Source of the DNA: Polymorphobacter megasporae
GTDB lineage: Bacteria > Pseudomonadota > Alphaproteobacteria > Sphingomonadales > Sphingomonadaceae
DNA length: 64,000 bases
NCBI RefSeq assembly: GCF_018982885.2
Contig: NZ_CP081848.1
Coordinates: 744,001 to 808,000 of the forward strand
Reading direction: 5' to 3'
Positions within the stretch are counted from its first letter, which is position 1, and each line of letters begins with the position of its first letter. Positions 38,510 through 48,125 of this stretch are shown here, in pieces. The notes beneath the pieces were generated by a model. The model searched no databases and was not told the origin of the DNA. It saw only the letters and a program-made list of their open reading frames with translations. Made by a program: the position numbers and the translations under genes.

Positions 38510-38668
38510 CCCGTCGCGCCGCCACGCGCACAGGCACCGCACAACGCCGCACGTCGAAGGATCGTGCCCGCATCGAATGCACCCCGCCGTCACAGCTTGA
38601 CGTCCCGACCGGCATAGCCGAGCCTTTGCCGGGTTTCGATATTCGGCGACGGGCAAAGGGGTAGCGAC

Positions 38669-39046
38669 ATGGGCGTAACCGGTATCGGCGGCTTGTTCTT
38701 CCGGGCGCGCGACCCCGAGGCGCTGACGGCATGGTACGTCACCCACCTCGGCGTCGGCGCGGGATGCGGCGGCGGCGCGAACGACGACCCCGACCCGTGG
38801 ACGTGGCGCACCGCCGCTGGCCCGACCGTCTTCGCCCCGTTCGCCGCGACGAGCGACTATTTCGCCGCCGACAAGCCGTTCATGCTCAACTTCCGCGTCA
38901 CCGGCCTCGACGACCTGCTCGCCGGGCTGCGCGCGGCGGGAATCGACGTCGAGACACGCCCCGAGTGGGACTCGCCCGAGGCCGGCCGCTTCGCCCGAAT
39001 CCACGACCCCGAGGGCACCCCGATCGAGCTGTGGGAAGCGTCGTGA
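38669..39046 (+). CDS. VOC family (glyoxalase/bleomycin-resistance-like) protein
   Basis: A 125-residue single-module VOC protein. It starts GVTGIGGLFFRARDPEALTA and ends GRFARIHDPEGTPIELWE, the conserved metal-binding end of the paired beta-alpha-beta-beta-beta fold. AAAGGGG precedes ATG 38669. Members include lyases, dioxygenases and resistance proteins; the actual reaction here is unknown. Confidence 0.87.
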   Translation: MGVTGIGGLFFRARDPEALTAWYVTHLGVGAGCGGGANDDPDPWTWRTAAGPTVFAPFAATSDYFAADKPFMLNFRVTGLDDLLAGLRAAGIDVETRPEWDSPEAGRFARIHDPEGTPIELWEAS

Positions 39047-39316
39047 GTCGGCGCTAACGTCAGCCCGACAGGTTGCGCGAAGTCGATCCCGACGACCCCG
39101 GCGCGCATCGTCGCGAGGGCGTTTTCACACGCCTTGACTCGGTCAGGTTGCGAGGCCAAGCGCAGCCTGCGTTCGCCCGAAAGGTCATGCGCAACTTTAG
39201 CGAAACAGGCACCAATGCCAGGCGATAGCAGCAACCGAAGACGCACGCCGCCGAGGTCGAACGGGGCCGCCTGATCCCCAGGCGCTCGTGGCGGCAGGGC
39301 GGCCACGAGGGACACG
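39047..39316. other. Intergenic region, possible protein remnant on the minus strand
   Basis: No complete gene fits this 270-base gap. On the minus strand, from about 39313 to 39056, one frame reads as plausible protein (GVRLRLLLSPGIGACFAKVA, then RVKACENALATMRAGVVGID), with more A/T in third codon positions than the neighbours, and no stop until deep inside the VOC gene. It could be an eroded gene fragment or chance. No family is recognised. Confidence 0.25.
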
Positions 39317-41068
39317 ATGGCGCAACGCGATGCCACGACTGAACGCGGCTGGCCGATCGCACGCTTCTTGCGGATGCGGTCCGCCCCGTCATGGGCCGAC
39401 CTGATCAGCTTCCTGCTGCTCGCCGCCGCCGCCGTCCTGATCGTCCGGGGGGCGGGCGAGGCAAGCCAGCCGCTCGCCGCGCTGCGGGCGACACCGGTCA
39501 CGCTCGATGTCGCGCGGCTGCCCGAATACGCACTGCGGACGACGCTGCGGATGTTCGCCGCGCTCGGCGCATCGCTCGTCTTCACTTTCGTCTTCGCCAC
39601 CCTCGCCGCCAAAAGCCGCAAGGCCGAGATGATCATCGTGCCGGCGCTCGATATCCTTCAGTCGGTGCCGGTGCTCGGCTTCCTGACCTTCACCGTGACC
39701 TTCTTCATGAACCTGTTCCCGGGCCGCCAGCTCGGTGTCGAGCTCGCGGCGATCTTCGCGATCTTCACCAGCCAGGCGTGGAACATGACGTTCAGTTTCT
39801 ACCAGTCGCTGCGGACCGTGCCGAACGACCTCGACGAGGTCAGCCGCCAATTCGGCTTCTCAGGCTGGCGGCGGTTCATCCGGCTCGACCTGCCGTTCGC
39901 GACGCCGGGGCTCGTCTGGAACATCATGATGTCGATGTCGGGCGGCTGGTTCTTCGTCGTCGCGTCGGAGGCGATCACCGTCGGCAACACGACCGTGACG
40001 CTGCCCGGCATCGGCGCGTGGCTGGCGCTGGCGATCGAGCGGCAGGACCTGCACGCGGTGGCGATCGGCGTCGGCGCGATGGCGGTGGTCATCCTGCTCT
40101 ACGATCAGCTGGTGTTCCGCCCGGTCGTCGCCTGGGCCGACAAGTTCCGCTTCGAGCAGACCAAGTCGCAGGAGGCGCCGCAATCGTGGGTCTATGCGAT
40201 GGTCCGCCAGACGCGCTGGCTTCGCGTCGGCTTTGCCGCGCTGGCATGGCCGATGCGCCAGATCGGCCGGATCGACTGGTCGGTGCCACGCCCGCCGGCG
40301 TTGCGCCTCGGCGGCGAGACCAACCGCATCCTCGACATCCTGTGGCTCGTCATCATCGGCGGTTTCGCGGTCTGGGCGGTCGCGGTGCTCGCTGGCTTCG
40401 TCAGCCACACGCTCAACTGGAGCGATGTCTGGACGGTCACCGGCCTCGCCTTCGCGACATTGGTCCGGGTGCTCGTCCTGATCGTCGTCGCCAGCCTGAT
40501 CTGGGTACCGATCGGCGTCTGGATCGGGTTGCGCCCGATCTGGGCCGAGCGGCTCCAGCCGATCGCGCAGTTCCTCGCCGCTTTCCCCGCGAACGTGCTG
40601 TTCCCCTTCGCCGTCGTCGTCATCCTGCGCTTCCGGCTCGATCCCAACATCTGGCTGTCGCCGCTGATCATCCTCGGTACCCAGTGGTACATCCTGTTCA
40701 ACGTCATCGCCGGGGCGAGCGCGATCTCGACCGACATCAAGGAGGCCGCGCGGATCTTCGACATTCGCGGCTGGCAGTGGTGGCGGCAGGTCGCGCTGCC
40801 GGGCATCTTCCCATACTACGTCACCGGGGCGCTGACCGCGTCGGGCGGATCGTGGAACGCGTCGATCGTCGCCGAGGCGGTGAGCTGGGGCCACGAGCAT
40901 ATCGAGGCGGTCGGGCTCGGCTCGTACATCGCCAACGCGACGGCGGCGGGCCGATCGGCGCAGGTCGCACTCGGCGTCGCCGTCATGTCGGTCTTCGTCA
41001 CCGCGCTCAACCGCGCCGTGTGGCGACCGCTCTATCGCTATTCCGAACGCCGCCTGCGGCTCGACTGA
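39317..41068 (+). CDS. ABC transporter permease, fused double-domain (SsuC/NrtB-like)
   Basis: A 583-residue inner-membrane protein with two binding-protein-dependent permease domains in one chain. Coupling-helix EAA-like motifs occur twice: VPNDLDEVSRQFGFSGWRRF in the first half and STDIKEAARIFDIRGWQWWR in the second. Each half has five or six hydrophobic helices. This fused architecture belongs to the nitrate/sulfonate/bicarbonate group. GAGGG is 7 bases before ATG 39317. No substrate-binding protein lies nearby, so the substrate and even the direction are open. Confidence 0.9.
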   Translation: MAQRDATTERGWPIARFLRMRSAPSWADLISFLLLAAAAVLIVRGAGEASQPLAALRATPVTLDVARLPEYALRTTLRMFAALGASLVFTFVFATLAAKSRKAEMIIVPALDILQSVPVLGFLTFTVTFFMNLFPGRQLGVELAAIFAIFTSQAWNMTFSFYQSLRTVPNDLDEVSRQFGFSGWRRFIRLDLPFATPGLVWNIMMSMSGGWFFVVASEAITVGNTTVTLPGIGAWLALAIERQDLHAVAIGVGAMAVVILLYDQLVFRPVVAWADKFRFEQTKSQEAPQSWVYAMVRQTRWLRVGFAALAWPMRQIGRIDWSVPRPPALRLGGETNRILDILWLVIIGGFAVWAVAVLAGFVSHTLNWSDVWTVTGLAFATLVRVLVLIVVASLIWVPIGVWIGLRPIWAERLQPIAQFLAAFPANVLFPFAVVVILRFRLDPNIWLSPLIILGTQWYILFNVIAGASAISTDIKEAARIFDIRGWQWWRQVALPGIFPYYVTGALTASGGSWNASIVAEAVSWGHEHIEAVGLGSYIANATAAGRSAQVALGVAVMSVFVTALNRAVWRPLYRYSERRLRLD

Positions 41069-41077
41069 GGTGCACCC

Positions 41078-42370
41078 ATGACCGCCATTCTCGATCGGCC
41101 GCTCGTCGAAGTCCGCAATGTCCGGCATTTCTACGGCCGGTCTGCGGAGAACAACCTGCTCGTCCTCGACGACGTCGACCTGACGCTGTTCGACAACGAG
41201 ATCGTCGGACTGCTTGGGCGGTCGGGATCGGGCAAGTCGACCCTGCTCCGCTCGATCGCCGGCCTACTCACCCCGACCGGGGGCAGCGTCGCCTTCCCGG
41301 CGCCCGCGACGACGGTCAGCATGGTCTTTCAAAGCTTCGCGCTGTTCCCGTGGCTGACCGTCCAGCAGAACGTCGAAGTCGGGCTCGAGGCGAAGCGCGT
41401 CCCCGCCGCCGAGCGGCGCAAGCGCGCGCTCGCCGCGATCGACCTGATCGGCCTCGACGGCTTCGAGAACGCCTATCCCAAGGAATTATCGGGCGGGATG
41501 CGCCAGCGCGTCGGCCTCGCCCGCGCGCTCGTGGTCGACCCGTCGATCCTGCTGATGGACGAGCCGTTCTCGGCGCTCGACGTGCTGACCGCCGAGACGC
41601 TGCGGACCGACCTGCTCGACCTGTGGTCCGAAGGCCGGATGCCGATCAAGTCGATCCTGATGGTCACCCATAATATCGAGGAGGCAGTGCTGATGTGCGA
41701 CCGCATCCTCGTTTTCTCGTCAAACCCGGGCCGCGTCGTCGCCGAGATCAAGGTCGACCTGCCGCAGCCGCGCAACCGCCAGGAACCGGCGTTCCGCGCG
41801 CTCGTCGAGGACATCTACGTCCGCATGACCAAGAAAGCCGCCCCGGGCGAGGCGCGCGACGGACTGTTCCCGGGAACCGGGATCAGCATGGTGCTGCCGC
41901 GCGTGTCGACGAATACCCTCGCCGGTTTGATGGAGGCGATCGCCGCGCCGCCGTACAGCGGCAAGGCCGACCTGCCGCAACTCGCGCGCGAATTGCAGTA
42001 CGAAGCCGACGAGCTGTTCCCGATCGCGGAAGTTCTCCAGCTGCTGCGCTTCGCCGAACTCGAGGGCGGCGACCTCCGCCTGCTGCCGCCGGCGTTCCGC
42101 TACGCCGAGGCCGAGGTCGACCAGCGCAAGCAGCTGTTCGCGCAGCAGCTGCTCAACTACGTCCCGCTCGTCGCGCATGTCCGCCGCGTCCTCGACGATC
42201 GCGCGAGCCACCAGGCCCCAGCGCGCCGGTTTCGCGACGAACTCGAGGACCATATGTCCGAGGAATATGCCGACCAGACGATCCGCTCGGTCGTCCAATG
42301 GGGCCGCTATGCCGAGGTCTATGCCTTCGACGAGACCGCCGACCTGTTTACACTCGACAACCCGACCTAG
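41078..42370 (+). CDS. ABC transporter ATP-binding protein with AAA-associated C-terminal domain
   Basis: A 430-residue ATPase encoded 9 bases after its permease. The nucleotide domain (1-260) has Walker A GLLGRSGSGKSTLLRSIAGL, a Q-loop in FQSFALFPWLTV, signature LSGGMRQRVGLARALV, and Walker B ILLMDEPFSALD. From about 275 a second helical domain (LAGLMEAIAAPPYSGKADLP, ELFPIAEVLQLLRFAELEGG) matches the AAA-associated domain of nitrate/sulfonate ATPases, thought to be regulatory. The last 40 residues end in LDNPT. Confidence 0.92.
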   Translation: MTAILDRPLVEVRNVRHFYGRSAENNLLVLDDVDLTLFDNEIVGLLGRSGSGKSTLLRSIAGLLTPTGGSVAFPAPATTVSMVFQSFALFPWLTVQQNVEVGLEAKRVPAAERRKRALAAIDLIGLDGFENAYPKELSGGMRQRVGLARALVVDPSILLMDEPFSALDVLTAETLRTDLLDLWSEGRMPIKSILMVTHNIEEAVLMCDRILVFSSNPGRVVAEIKVDLPQPRNRQEPAFRALVEDIYVRMTKKAAPGEARDGLFPGTGISMVLPRVSTNTLAGLMEAIAAPPYSGKADLPQLARELQYEADELFPIAEVLQLLRFAELEGGDLRLLPPAFRYAEAEVDQRKQLFAQQLLNYVPLVAHVRRVLDDRASHQAPARRFRDELEDHMSEEYADQTIRSVVQWGRYAEVYAFDETADLFTLDNPT

Positions 42371-42382
42371 CGGTTCGCTCTG

Positions 42383-43660
42383 TTACTGACCGGCAGGCAC
42401 CACGACCCCGCCCTTCATTACCATCCTGATCCGGCGGACTGCGCCGATGTCGGCGGTCGGGTCGCCGTCGACCGCGACAAGATCGGCGAGCAAGCCCGGC
42501 TTCACCGCGCCCAGTTTCCTGGACAGATGCAGCCAGCGGGCATTGCCCCACGTCGCCGCCACGAGCGCGTCGGCCGGGGCCATCCCGGCGTCGACCATCA
42601 GCTCGATCTCGCGCGCGTTCTGGCCGTGCGGGAACACGCCGACATCGCCGCCCATGCAGATCGGGACGCCCGCCTTCATCGCCATGCGGAAGCTCTGGCG
42701 GTTCAACACGACCCCCGGCGGCGCGGGCTCGCTGCCGTTCCAACCCCGATAGCGCGACGTCGCGTCGGATGCGGCGAGGGTCGTGCACAGCGCGATCCGC
42801 TTCGCCGCCATCGCCGCGAAGATTTCCGGCGTCCCACCATAGCCGTGCTCGATCGTATCGACCCCGGCGGCGACCGCGCGGCGCATCCCCTCGGCAGTCG
42901 AGGCATGGACTGCGACCGGGCGGCCGGCATCGTGCGCGGCGGTGACCGCAGCCTTGATCTCGTCGAGGCTGAGCGTCGCGCGGCTGTCCTCGCCCGGACG
43001 CCAGCGGTAATCGGCGTAAAGCTTGACCCAATCCGCGCCCGCCGCGATCTGGCGGCGGACGGCGGCGACGATCTGGTCGGTGCCCGAGACTTCCTCGGCG
43101 CCCTGCGGGACCACAACGCCCGGCTCGAAGCCCTTGGGGCCATAAGCGCCAAGCGCGACGATCGCGCGTGTCGCAACCGACAGGCGCGGCCCGGGAACGA
43201 TGCCCTCGTCGATCGCCGCCTTGAGCCCGACATCGGCATAACCCGCACCCTCCGTGCCGAGATCGCGTTCGGAGGTGAACCCCGCGAGCAGCGTCGCCTT
43301 GGCGCTCGCCACCGCGCGCGCGGTCCGCAGCGCCAACGGCTCGTGGAGCACCTGATCGTCCCAGCTGGTCTCATTATACGGGTGGAGGAACAGGTGGCCG
43401 TGCCCCTCGATCATCCCGGGCATCAGCGTCGTGCCGGGCAGCTCGATCGGCTTCGCATCGGCGGGGTGCGGCAGGTCGGGGCCGACCGCAACGATCTTGT
43501 CGCCGGTGACGAGCACCTGCCAGCGCGCGTGGACCTTGCCGTCGACGCCGTCGAACACGCCTGCGGGCTTGAGCAGCAGCGACGCGGTTCCGGCCGCCGA
43601 CGCCGCCGCCAGCGGACCGATCGCCAACGCCGCGAGTATCGCCAGCCACCGCATAGTCAT
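42383..43660 (-). CDS. Exported metal-dependent amidohydrolase (imidazolonepropionase-like)
   Basis: A 425-residue amidohydrolase with a signal peptide (LAILAALAIGPLAAASA). The metal pair is in LMPGMIEGHGHLFLHPY (HxH), further ligands include GADWVKLYADY (the lysine), PVAVHASTAEGMRR and DTIEHGYGG, and the aspartate is in CMGGDVGVFPHGQN. The group contains secreted Xaa-Pro-like dipeptidases and ochratoxinase-type enzymes. AAAAAGGGA precedes ATG 43660. It is divergent from the acylase gene across only 28 bases, so promoters overlap. Confidence 0.9.
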   Translation of the reverse strand: MTMRWLAILAALAIGPLAAASAAGTASLLLKPAGVFDGVDGKVHARWQVLVTGDKIVAVGPDLPHPADAKPIELPGTTLMPGMIEGHGHLFLHPYNETSWDDQVLHEPLALRTARAVASAKATLLAGFTSERDLGTEGAGYADVGLKAAIDEGIVPGPRLSVATRAIVALGAYGPKGFEPGVVVPQGAEEVSGTDQIVAAVRRQIAAGADWVKLYADYRWRPGEDSRATLSLDEIKAAVTAAHDAGRPVAVHASTAEGMRRAVAAGVDTIEHGYGGTPEIFAAMAAKRIALCTTLAASDATSRYRGWNGSEPAPPGVVLNRQSFRMAMKAGVPICMGGDVGVFPHGQNAREIELMVDAGMAPADALVAATWGNARWLHLSRKLGAVKPGLLADLVAVDGDPTADIGAVRRIRMVMKGGVVVPAGQ

Positions 43661-43688
43661 TCCCTTTTTCCCACCCTAAGCTCGGCTC

Positions 43689-45875
43689 ATGGATAAAGCC
43701 CTGCGACGCACACGCAATCTCCTGATGATGCTGGCGGCGGGAATGACGGCAGTGCCGGGTGCCGCCGAGACCGACACGACGCGGTGGCAGCACGAGGCGG
43801 CGCGGGTGACGATCGTCCGCGACGACTGGGGGATTCCGCACGTCAGCGGCCCGACCGATGCCGACGCGGTCTTCGGGCTGATGTACGCGCAGGCCGAGGA
43901 CGACTTTGCCCGGATCGAGGCGAACTACCTCACCGCTCTCGGGCGGACCGCCGAGGCCGAGGGCGAGGACGCGATATGGGGCGACCTGCGCCAGCGGCTG
44001 TTCGTCGACCCCGTCGAGCTCAAGGCGGAGTATGCGGCGAGCCCGGCATGGCTGCGGACGCTGATGCAGGCGTGGGCGGACGGATTGAACTTTTACCTCG
44101 CTTCGCATCCTGGAACGAAGCCGCGGGTGCTGACCCGATTCGAGCCGTGGATGGCGCTGAGCTTCACCGAGGGCAGCATCGGCGGCGACATCGAGCGAAT
44201 TTCGCTGAGCGGCCTCAAGACCTTCTACGGCCAGCCGACCCCGCCGACGCCGGAGGAATTGGGCATGGTGCTCCGCGAGCCGTCGGGATCGAACGGCATC
44301 GCCATCGCGCCGCGCCTGACCGCGAACGGCCACGCGCTGCTGTTGATCAATCCGCACACCAGTTTCTATTTCCGGTCAGAGGCGCAGATTACCAGCGCCG
44401 CCGGGCTGAATGCCTATGGCGCAAGCACGTGGGGGCAGTTCTTCGTCTACCAGGGGTTCAACGCCAGCGCCGGCTGGATGCACACCTCGTCGACCGCCGA
44501 CGCCGTCGACGAGTTCGCCGAGAAGGTAACGCACACCGCGAACGGCTGGTCGTACCGCTACGGCAAGGCCGCGCGGGCGGTCGCCAGTCGTGTCGTCACG
44601 CTCCGGTTCCGCCGCCCCGACGGCACGATAAGCGAGCGCAGCTTCACGACCTACCGCACGCATCATGGCCCCGTCGTGGCGATGAAGGCGGGGAAATGGA
44701 TCGCCACCGCGCTGATGTGGAAGCCGGTTCCGGCGCTCGAACAAAGCTATCTGCGGACCAAGGCGACCAATCTCGCGAGCTATATGAAGAGCGCCGCGCT
44801 TCAGGCCAACTCGTCGAACGACACGCTGTTCGCCGACAGCACCGGCGAGATCGCCTTCCTGATGCCGCAGTATATTCCGCTGCGGAACGACCGCTTCGAC
44901 TATACGCGGCCCGTCGACGGCAGCGATCCCGCAACCGACTGGCGCGGCCTCCATACGCTCGCCAGCCTGCCGAGCGTAATCAACCCGCGCATCGGCTGGG
45001 CCCACAACACCAACGACTGGCCGTGGAGCGCCGCCGGACCCGACAGCCCAAAAACGGCTAATTATCCGCGTTACATGGACCAGGCGGGTGGCAATGCCCG
45101 CGGCGTCCATGCCGACCTGCTGCTGACCGGCAAAAGCGGCTGGACGCCCGAGACGCTGCGCGCCGCGGCGTTCGATCCGTATCTGCCCGCCTTCGCCCGC
45201 CTCCTGCCCGCACTCGTCGAGGCTTGGGCCGCTTTGCCCGCAGGCGATGCGCGCAAGCCCGCCCTCGCCGCGCCGATCGCATTGCTCAAGGGCTGGGATT
45301 ATCGCTGGAGCGCCGACTCGACCGCGACGAGCCTCGCGGTGTTCTGGGGCGACCAGCTGTGGCGCGACGTCGGCAGCTTCGCGCAGGCGGAACGGCTCAA
45401 CGTCCCCGACTATATCGCCACCCGCGTCAGCCCCGACGCCAAGCTTGCCGCGCTGACGGCAGCGGTCGGCCAGCTGACCCGCGACGTCGGAAGCTGGCAG
45501 ACGCCGTGGCAGACGATCAACCGCTTCCAGCGCCTCGACGATGCAATCGCGCCGCATTTCGACGATGCCAAGGCGTCGCTGCCCGTGCCCTTCACCTCGG
45601 CGCAATGGGGCAGCCTCGCCTCGTTCGGCGCCAAGCCATGGCCGGGGACGACACGCTATTACGGCACGAGCGGCAACAGCTTCGTCGCGGTCGTCGAGTT
45701 CGGTCCGCGCGTGAAGGCGATGGCGGTGATGGCGGGCGGCCAGAGCGGCGACCCGACCTCACCACACTTCGCCGACCAGATCGCCCGCTATGCCGCCGGT
45801 GCGCTCCGCCCGGTGTATTTCTACCCGGACGAGCTCAGCGGGCACGTCGAGCGCCGCTATCACCCCGGAGGATGA
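43689..45875 (+). CDS. Penicillin-acylase-family Ntn hydrolase (acylase)
   Basis: A 728-residue periplasmic acylase that matures by self-cleavage into alpha and beta chains. After a signal peptide the alpha chain begins VTIVRDDWGIPHVSGPTDAD. The nucleophile is Ser201 in LREPSGSNGIAIAP, the expected new N-terminus of the beta chain; LLINPHTSFYFRSE with the conserved NPH follows. Family members hydrolyse amide bonds of beta-lactams, acyl-homoserine lactones or acyl amino acids. The substrate here is unknown; quorum-signal cleavage is one option. Confidence 0.92.
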   Translation: MDKALRRTRNLLMMLAAGMTAVPGAAETDTTRWQHEAARVTIVRDDWGIPHVSGPTDADAVFGLMYAQAEDDFARIEANYLTALGRTAEAEGEDAIWGDLRQRLFVDPVELKAEYAASPAWLRTLMQAWADGLNFYLASHPGTKPRVLTRFEPWMALSFTEGSIGGDIERISLSGLKTFYGQPTPPTPEELGMVLREPSGSNGIAIAPRLTANGHALLLINPHTSFYFRSEAQITSAAGLNAYGASTWGQFFVYQGFNASAGWMHTSSTADAVDEFAEKVTHTANGWSYRYGKAARAVASRVVTLRFRRPDGTISERSFTTYRTHHGPVVAMKAGKWIATALMWKPVPALEQSYLRTKATNLASYMKSAALQANSSNDTLFADSTGEIAFLMPQYIPLRNDRFDYTRPVDGSDPATDWRGLHTLASLPSVINPRIGWAHNTNDWPWSAAGPDSPKTANYPRYMDQAGGNARGVHADLLLTGKSGWTPETLRAAAFDPYLPAFARLLPALVEAWAALPAGDARKPALAAPIALLKGWDYRWSADSTATSLAVFWGDQLWRDVGSFAQAERLNVPDYIATRVSPDAKLAALTAAVGQLTRDVGSWQTPWQTINRFQRLDDAIAPHFDDAKASLPVPFTSAQWGSLASFGAKPWPGTTRYYGTSGNSFVAVVEFGPRVKAMAVMAGGQSGDPTSPHFADQIARYAAGALRPVYFYPDELSGHVERRYHPGG

Positions 45876-45884
45876 GCGCGCCCG

Positions 45885-47984
45885 CTACGGCTTGAGCTTC
45901 GCCTCGAGGAACCGCACCGTCGCGCTGTCGGCCTTGAGCCAACTGTCATAGCGCAGGAAGCCGTGGATTTCGTTGGGCAGGACGAGCTCGTCATAGGGCA
46001 CCCCCACCGCGTCGAGACGGCGGGCGAGGTCGATCGTCTGGTTGAAGCGGACGTTGCGGTCGTCGTCGCCCTGGATCAGCAGGACAGGCGACTTCCACGT
46101 CGCGACGTCGGCATCGGGCGAGCTGGTAAAGGCGGTCTTGACCAGCTCCAGCCAGTCGCCCTGCTCGTAGCGCTTCGCGGGAGCGGCCTCCTCGTACAAC
46201 AGGCGCGACCAGTCGTGGACGCCGTGGAGATCGACGCCCGCCTTGAAGATGTCCGAGTTGCGGGCGAGCGCGAGGCCGGTCAGATAGCCGCCGTACGATC
46301 CGCCCCAGATGCCGATCCGCGCCGGGTCGACCCCCGGCAGCGACTGGAGATACTTCGCGCCGGCGACGACGTCCTGATACTCCGAGGCCCCCGCCGGGCC
46401 GCCTTTCGCCGGATGCTGGAACGCGCGGCCATAGCCGATGCCGAGCCGGTAGTTGACCGACAGGACGACGAACCCGTGCGCGGCGAGGTACTGGTTCACC
46501 GCATAGGCGTTCGAATAATAGTCCATGTACGACCAGCCGAGCAGCATCTGCCGCGGCGGTCCGCCATGAACGAAGATCACCGCGGGCTTCTTCTCGTTGC
46601 CAGCAGTGGCGAACAACTGGCCGTGGATCGTCAGCCCGTCGGCCGCGGTAAAGGTGACGCGCTGCGGCACGACGAGCGACGCGGCGGGATAGGGTGCGGC
46701 GCCGTCGATCGCGCGGTCACCGCCGGCACTGGCAACGTGGACCGATGCCGGGCGTTGCCCCGTGACCGCGACATAGGCGAGCCCTGAGCCGACTGGAACC
46801 GGAAGAAATTCGAGGCCGGTGCCGGGGGTCAGCATCGCCGTTGTGCCGCCGTCGACGTCGACGCGGTAGATGTGGCGGCGGTCGTCGTCGCTCGCATCGG
46901 GGCCGGTGTTGGCGGTGTAGAGCAGGCCGTGCCGGTCGGCGGTCGGCTTCACGTTCTCGACGATGAACTTGCCCGGGGTCAGCAACACTGGCTTGCCGCC
47001 GCCCGCCGCGACGGCGTAGAGATGCGCCCAGCCGTCGAGTTCGGCACGGAAGCTGAGCTTGTCGCCAGCCGCCCACGCCAGCCCGACCCCGCCCGGAACG
47101 TCGGGAAACGAGCCGTCCAGCGTACGCGGGCTGTGCCAGACCTCGCGGCCTTCGCCGGTGACGGCGTCGGCGACGCGGATCGACCATGGGTGAGGCACGT
47201 CGACGAGCATCGGCTCGGGGGCGCCGCCAGCGCCGGGACGCCGAGTGAAGGCGACGCGGCGGCCGTCGGGCGACCACACCGGGTCCTCGTCCTGCCCGGT
47301 CGACGGCGTCAGCCACGTCACCGACTTCGCCGCAACGTCGTACACGCCGATAAGATTATGATCACGGCGATGCGAAACGAAGGCCAGCTTCGTGCCGTTC
47401 GGCGACCATGTCAGATCGGCATCCTTGCCGGCATCGTAGAACAGCCGCTCGGGCTTGGCCTTGCCGCCGTCGAGCGGGGCGGTCCAGACCTGACCGTCCT
47501 TGACGTAAGCCAGCCTGCCGGTTGCCGATAGTTTCGGGTGGTCGCCCTCGGCAACCTTGACCGGTGTGCCACCCGCGGCGAGTGCGGTCCAGATCGTCAG
47601 CTTCGGTTGCTCGAGCGCATCGGCGGGGTTCGGCTGGACGCCGCCCTCCGCGGGCCAGTTCGCATCGTGGTCGCCGCCGCGGACCCACGCCAGGCGGATG
47701 CCATCGGGCGAGAAGGTCAGCCCGGTCAGCTCCTGCCCGTCGTCGGCGGTGCCGCGCGTCACCTGCCGCGGCGCAAAGCCCGGCGCGGTCGCGGTCCAGA
47801 CATTGCGGACGCCCTTGACCGTCGTCAGCCATGCGATGCGGTCGCCCTTTTCCGCCGCAACGAGTTCATTGACGAACGGATAGGCGAGCATCGCCTCGAG
47901 GCCGGGCGGCGGCGTTTCGGCCGGAAGCGGCATCGCCGCGAGAAGCATCGGCAATGTCGCGAGCCACCAAAACCTGAGCGTCAC
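45885..47984 (-). CDS. S9 family peptidase (prolyl oligopeptidase / acylaminoacyl type)
   Basis: A 699-residue exported serine peptidase. A signal peptide (LRFWWLATLPMLLAAMPLPA) precedes a beta-propeller with WD-like strands (TWSPNGTKLAFVSHRRD, VWSPDGRRVAFTRRP). The alpha/beta hydrolase domain has FVHGGPPRQM, the nucleophile GIWGGSYGGYLTGLAL, the aspartate in IQGDDDRNVRF and the histidine in NEIHGFLR. It cleaves short peptides or acylated amino acids. It is convergent with the acylase gene, 9 bases apart. Confidence 0.94.
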   Translation of the reverse strand: MTLRFWWLATLPMLLAAMPLPAETPPPGLEAMLAYPFVNELVAAEKGDRIAWLTTVKGVRNVWTATAPGFAPRQVTRGTADDGQELTGLTFSPDGIRLAWVRGGDHDANWPAEGGVQPNPADALEQPKLTIWTALAAGGTPVKVAEGDHPKLSATGRLAYVKDGQVWTAPLDGGKAKPERLFYDAGKDADLTWSPNGTKLAFVSHRRDHNLIGVYDVAAKSVTWLTPSTGQDEDPVWSPDGRRVAFTRRPGAGGAPEPMLVDVPHPWSIRVADAVTGEGREVWHSPRTLDGSFPDVPGGVGLAWAAGDKLSFRAELDGWAHLYAVAAGGGKPVLLTPGKFIVENVKPTADRHGLLYTANTGPDASDDDRRHIYRVDVDGGTTAMLTPGTGLEFLPVPVGSGLAYVAVTGQRPASVHVASAGGDRAIDGAAPYPAASLVVPQRVTFTAADGLTIHGQLFATAGNEKKPAVIFVHGGPPRQMLLGWSYMDYYSNAYAVNQYLAAHGFVVLSVNYRLGIGYGRAFQHPAKGGPAGASEYQDVVAGAKYLQSLPGVDPARIGIWGGSYGGYLTGLALARNSDIFKAGVDLHGVHDWSRLLYEEAAPAKRYEQGDWLELVKTAFTSSPDADVATWKSPVLLIQGDDDRNVRFNQTIDLARRLDAVGVPYDELVLPNEIHGFLRYDSWLKADSATVRFLEAKLKP

Positions 47985-48125
47985 CGCGCATCCCCCTGCC
48001 GTTGCGGCGTAAACCTAGCCGCAGTCATGCAACTGTCAAATACGTCGCCGTCGAAGGCCGAGCCGAGCTTGGCGGGTGCCCGGCGGCGTGCAACATGGTG
48101 GCGATAAACCGGCGGTGAGCAGACC

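Noticed and set aside
39391-41673. A 760-codon plus-strand frame overlapping the ABC permease.
   Set aside because: Arg/Ala/Pro-rich out-of-frame shadow of the permease and ATPase genes, which have good start sites and motifs.
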